A DNA stretch of 64,000 nt from Pontiella sulfatireligans (lineage in GTDB: Bacteria > Verrucomicrobiota > Kiritimatiellia > Kiritimatiellales > Pontiellaceae): positions 62,001-126,000 of the forward strand of contig NZ_CAAHFH010000001.1 in NCBI RefSeq assembly GCF_900890705.1. The letters run 5' to 3'. The notes under the pieces are model-generated. The model made no database searches. It was not told the DNA's origin and was given only the letters and a program-made list of their open reading frames with translations. Position numbers and translations under genes: made by a program. This document shows, one piece after another, positions 62,700-64,000 of this stretch. The stretch's first letter is position 1; each line of letters starts with the position of its first letter.

Positions 62700-63707
62700 A
62701 TGGAACATAACGGAATCATACGCAGCAGGGCCTATTCCCGCGCCGGGTTCGTCGGGAACCCGTCCGACGGCTATTTCGGCAAAACCATTTCGTTCACCTT
62801 CAGCAACTTCTACGCGGAAACCGTTATGTACGAAGCACCACGGTTGGAGTTGCTGCCCAACCGCCGCGATCTGGCCATCTATAAGAACCTCGACCATTTG
62901 GAACAGCATATCCGCGAATGCGGATACTACGGTGGAATCCGTCTGCTTCAGGCCTCCCTTAAAAGGTTCCTCATCTATTGCCGGGAAAAGGATATTGATC
63001 TTGGCGAGCGCGTTTTTGCGATGCGCTATTTTTCCAACATTCCTCATCATGTCGGCATGGCGGGTTCTAGTGCGATCATTACAGCATGTTTCCGTGGATT
63101 GATGCAGTTCTATGGAGTCGACATTGCCAAGGAACAACTGGCCAACATTATTCTGTCTGTTGAAACCGAGGAGCTTGGAATCGGCGCCGGTTTGCAGGAC
63201 CGCGTGGCTCAAGTCTACCAAGGCTTGACCTTCATGGACTTCGATCAGGAAACTATGGAGCAGAAAGGGCACGGAATCTACGAACCGCTTGAGTCCTCCC
63301 TGCTTCCGAATGTCTATATCGCCTATAAACGCGAACTCAGCGAAGGTTCTGAGGTTTTTCACAACGATATCCGAGCGCGCTACAATATGGGCGAGGAGGC
63401 CGTCGTTGAGGCTATGCAGGCATGGGCAGAACTTGCCGACCTGGTACGCGTGGCACTGCTGAGCGGCGATCGCGATGCGATCGGCCCGCTGCTTAATGAA
63501 AACTTTGATATGCGTCGAAGCATTTATGAAATCCATCCCGATAACATTGAGATGGTTGATGCCGCCCGTTCCACCGGCGCCAGCGCCAAATTCACCGGTT
63601 CAGGCGGCGCCATCGTTGGAACTTATGCCGGCGAGGATTGTTTTTCTGAACTAAAGCACACGCTGGAGCCAATGGGCATTGTCGTGTTGAAGCCGAATAT
63701 TATTTAG
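62700..63707 (+). CDS. GHMP kinase, glucuronokinase-like
   Basis: This 335-residue cytoplasmic protein has RSRAYSRAGFVGNPSDGYFG and KTISFTFSNFYAE, which closely resemble the start of plant glucuronokinase. The ATP loop is IPHHVGMAGSSAI (about 114-126), and the third motif is AKFTGSGGAIVG. Glucuronokinases phosphorylate D-glucuronic acid at C1, and a uridylyltransferase then makes UDP-glucuronate. A galU gene starts 15 bases after the stop, so the pair fits a uronic-acid or sugar salvage route. Related GHMP kinases act on other sugars, so glucuronate is the best guess and not proven. No good ribosome site is seen before the ATG. Confidence 0.82.
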   Translation: MEHNGIIRSRAYSRAGFVGNPSDGYFGKTISFTFSNFYAETVMYEAPRLELLPNRRDLAIYKNLDHLEQHIRECGYYGGIRLLQASLKRFLIYCREKDIDLGERVFAMRYFSNIPHHVGMAGSSAIITACFRGLMQFYGVDIAKEQLANIILSVETEELGIGAGLQDRVAQVYQGLTFMDFDQETMEQKGHGIYEPLESSLLPNVYIAYKRELSEGSEVFHNDIRARYNMGEEAVVEAMQAWAELADLVRVALLSGDRDAIGPLLNENFDMRRSIYEIHPDNIEMVDAARSTGASAKFTGSGGAIVGTYAGEDCFSELKHTLEPMGIVVLKPNII

Positions 63708-63722
63708 AAACGAGGAACCCCA

Positions 63723-64000
63723 ATGATACGCAAAGCTGTTATTCCCGCTGCTGGTTTCGGAACCCGCTTTTTACCGCTGACCAAGGCGCAGCCCAAGGAA
63801 ATGCTGCCCATTGTCGATACACCCACCATTCAGATGGTGGTCGAGGAGGCGGTTGAATCAGGCATCACCGATATTCTGATGGTCATCGGCAAGTCGAAGC
63901 GCGCCATCGAAGAGCATTTTGACCGCAATTTTGAGCTGGAGCAGGAACTCGCTGAAAAGGGCAAGACGGCGTTGCTGGACCAAATCAAGCATGTGTCCGG
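63723..64000 (+). CDS. galU: UTP-glucose-1-phosphate uridylyltransferase, 5' part
   Basis: The first 92 codons are in the window and the gene runs off the right edge. [40 protein letters not shown] and [20 protein letters not shown] are classic GalU sequences with an intact GxGTRxxPxTK motif. ATG is preceded by GAGGAA. The enzyme makes UDP-glucose from UTP and glucose-1-phosphate, and some relatives accept glucuronate-1-phosphate. Its place 15 bases after the glucuronokinase-like gene suggests joint use. It also shows what an unaltered signature looks like beside the changed one in the fusion protein at 59360. Confidence 0.93.
   Translation, partial: MIRKAVIPAAGFGTRFLPLTKAQPKEMLPIVDTPTIQMVVEEAVESGITDILMVIGKSKRAIEEHFDRNFELEQELAEKGKTALLDQIKHVS

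Overview
The window looks like a chromosomal segment from a marine, polysaccharide-degrading bacterium of the PVC superphylum. The most likely group is Kiritimatiellota (Pontiella-like), or a close relative in Verrucomicrobiota. This is an inference from gene content: seven complete Cys-type sulfatases plus one fragment, several families linked to fucose-containing glycans (GH29, GH95, GH89, a GH141-like beta-helix), a PEP-CTERM protein, very large secreted proteins with calcium-binding DxDxDG repeats and LamG/DNRLRE modules, and an ECF sigma factor next to a Ser/Thr-kinase-like membrane protein. There are no SusC/SusD genes, rRNA, tRNA, CRISPR arrays or insertion sequences in the window.

Layout. 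1-2.85 kb (+): the end of an MFS sugar porter, a UroD-like protein and a broken DUF5107 gene that runs into an inverted, truncated sulfatase. 2.8-13.1 kb (-): a tight operon, read from 13.1 kb down, of SASA esterase, GH95, sulfatase, sulfatase, UroD-like protein, GH89 and the sulfatase fragment. An AraC regulator (-) lies behind it, divergent from a phytanoyl-CoA-dioxygenase-like gene and a third UroD-like gene (+). 16.8-17.6 kb: decayed remnants of a transporter and a hydrolase. 17.7-26.5 kb (+): sulfatase, sulfatase, beta-helix protein, sulfatase, GH95-like protein. 26.5-31.5 kb: repeats, a small secreted protein of unknown function and a giant barrel/TSP3/LamG/DNRLRE protein (-). 31.7-56.5 kb (+): a sulfatase with DNRLRE and cadherin-like domains, two tandem FnIII-type paralogues, a PEP-CTERM protein, a decayed gene, two more giant barrel/TSP3/LamG proteins, a GH29 fucosidase and a sulfatase ending at a strong terminator. 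56.5-64 kb: an ECF sigma factor convergent with a kinase-like membrane protein, then housekeeping-type genes: a GHMP-kinase/nucleotidyltransferase fusion, an amidohydrolase (MTA/SAH deaminase type), a glucuronokinase-like GHMP kinase and the start of galU.

Working together (inference): secreted sulfatases, fucosidases, an alpha-N-acetylglucosaminidase-type enzyme and an esterase would strip sulfated, acetylated, fucose- and amino-sugar-containing polymers such as fucoidan-like or host-type glycans. The sugar porter would import the products. The giant modular proteins may bind or present substrate at the cell surface. The kinase/nucleotidyltransferase genes at the right edge could return sugar or uronic acid to nucleotide-sugar pools. 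The most unusual elements are the family of giant proteins whose GH5-like barrel seems to lack the nucleophile, a shared two-part promoter motif at the same distance from two sulfatase-associated transcription units, a conserved 5'-leader hairpin in front of the two FnIII paralogues, the kinase-like protein without the usual ATP-anchoring lysine, and the sugar-kinase/nucleotidyltransferase fusion with an altered catalytic signature.
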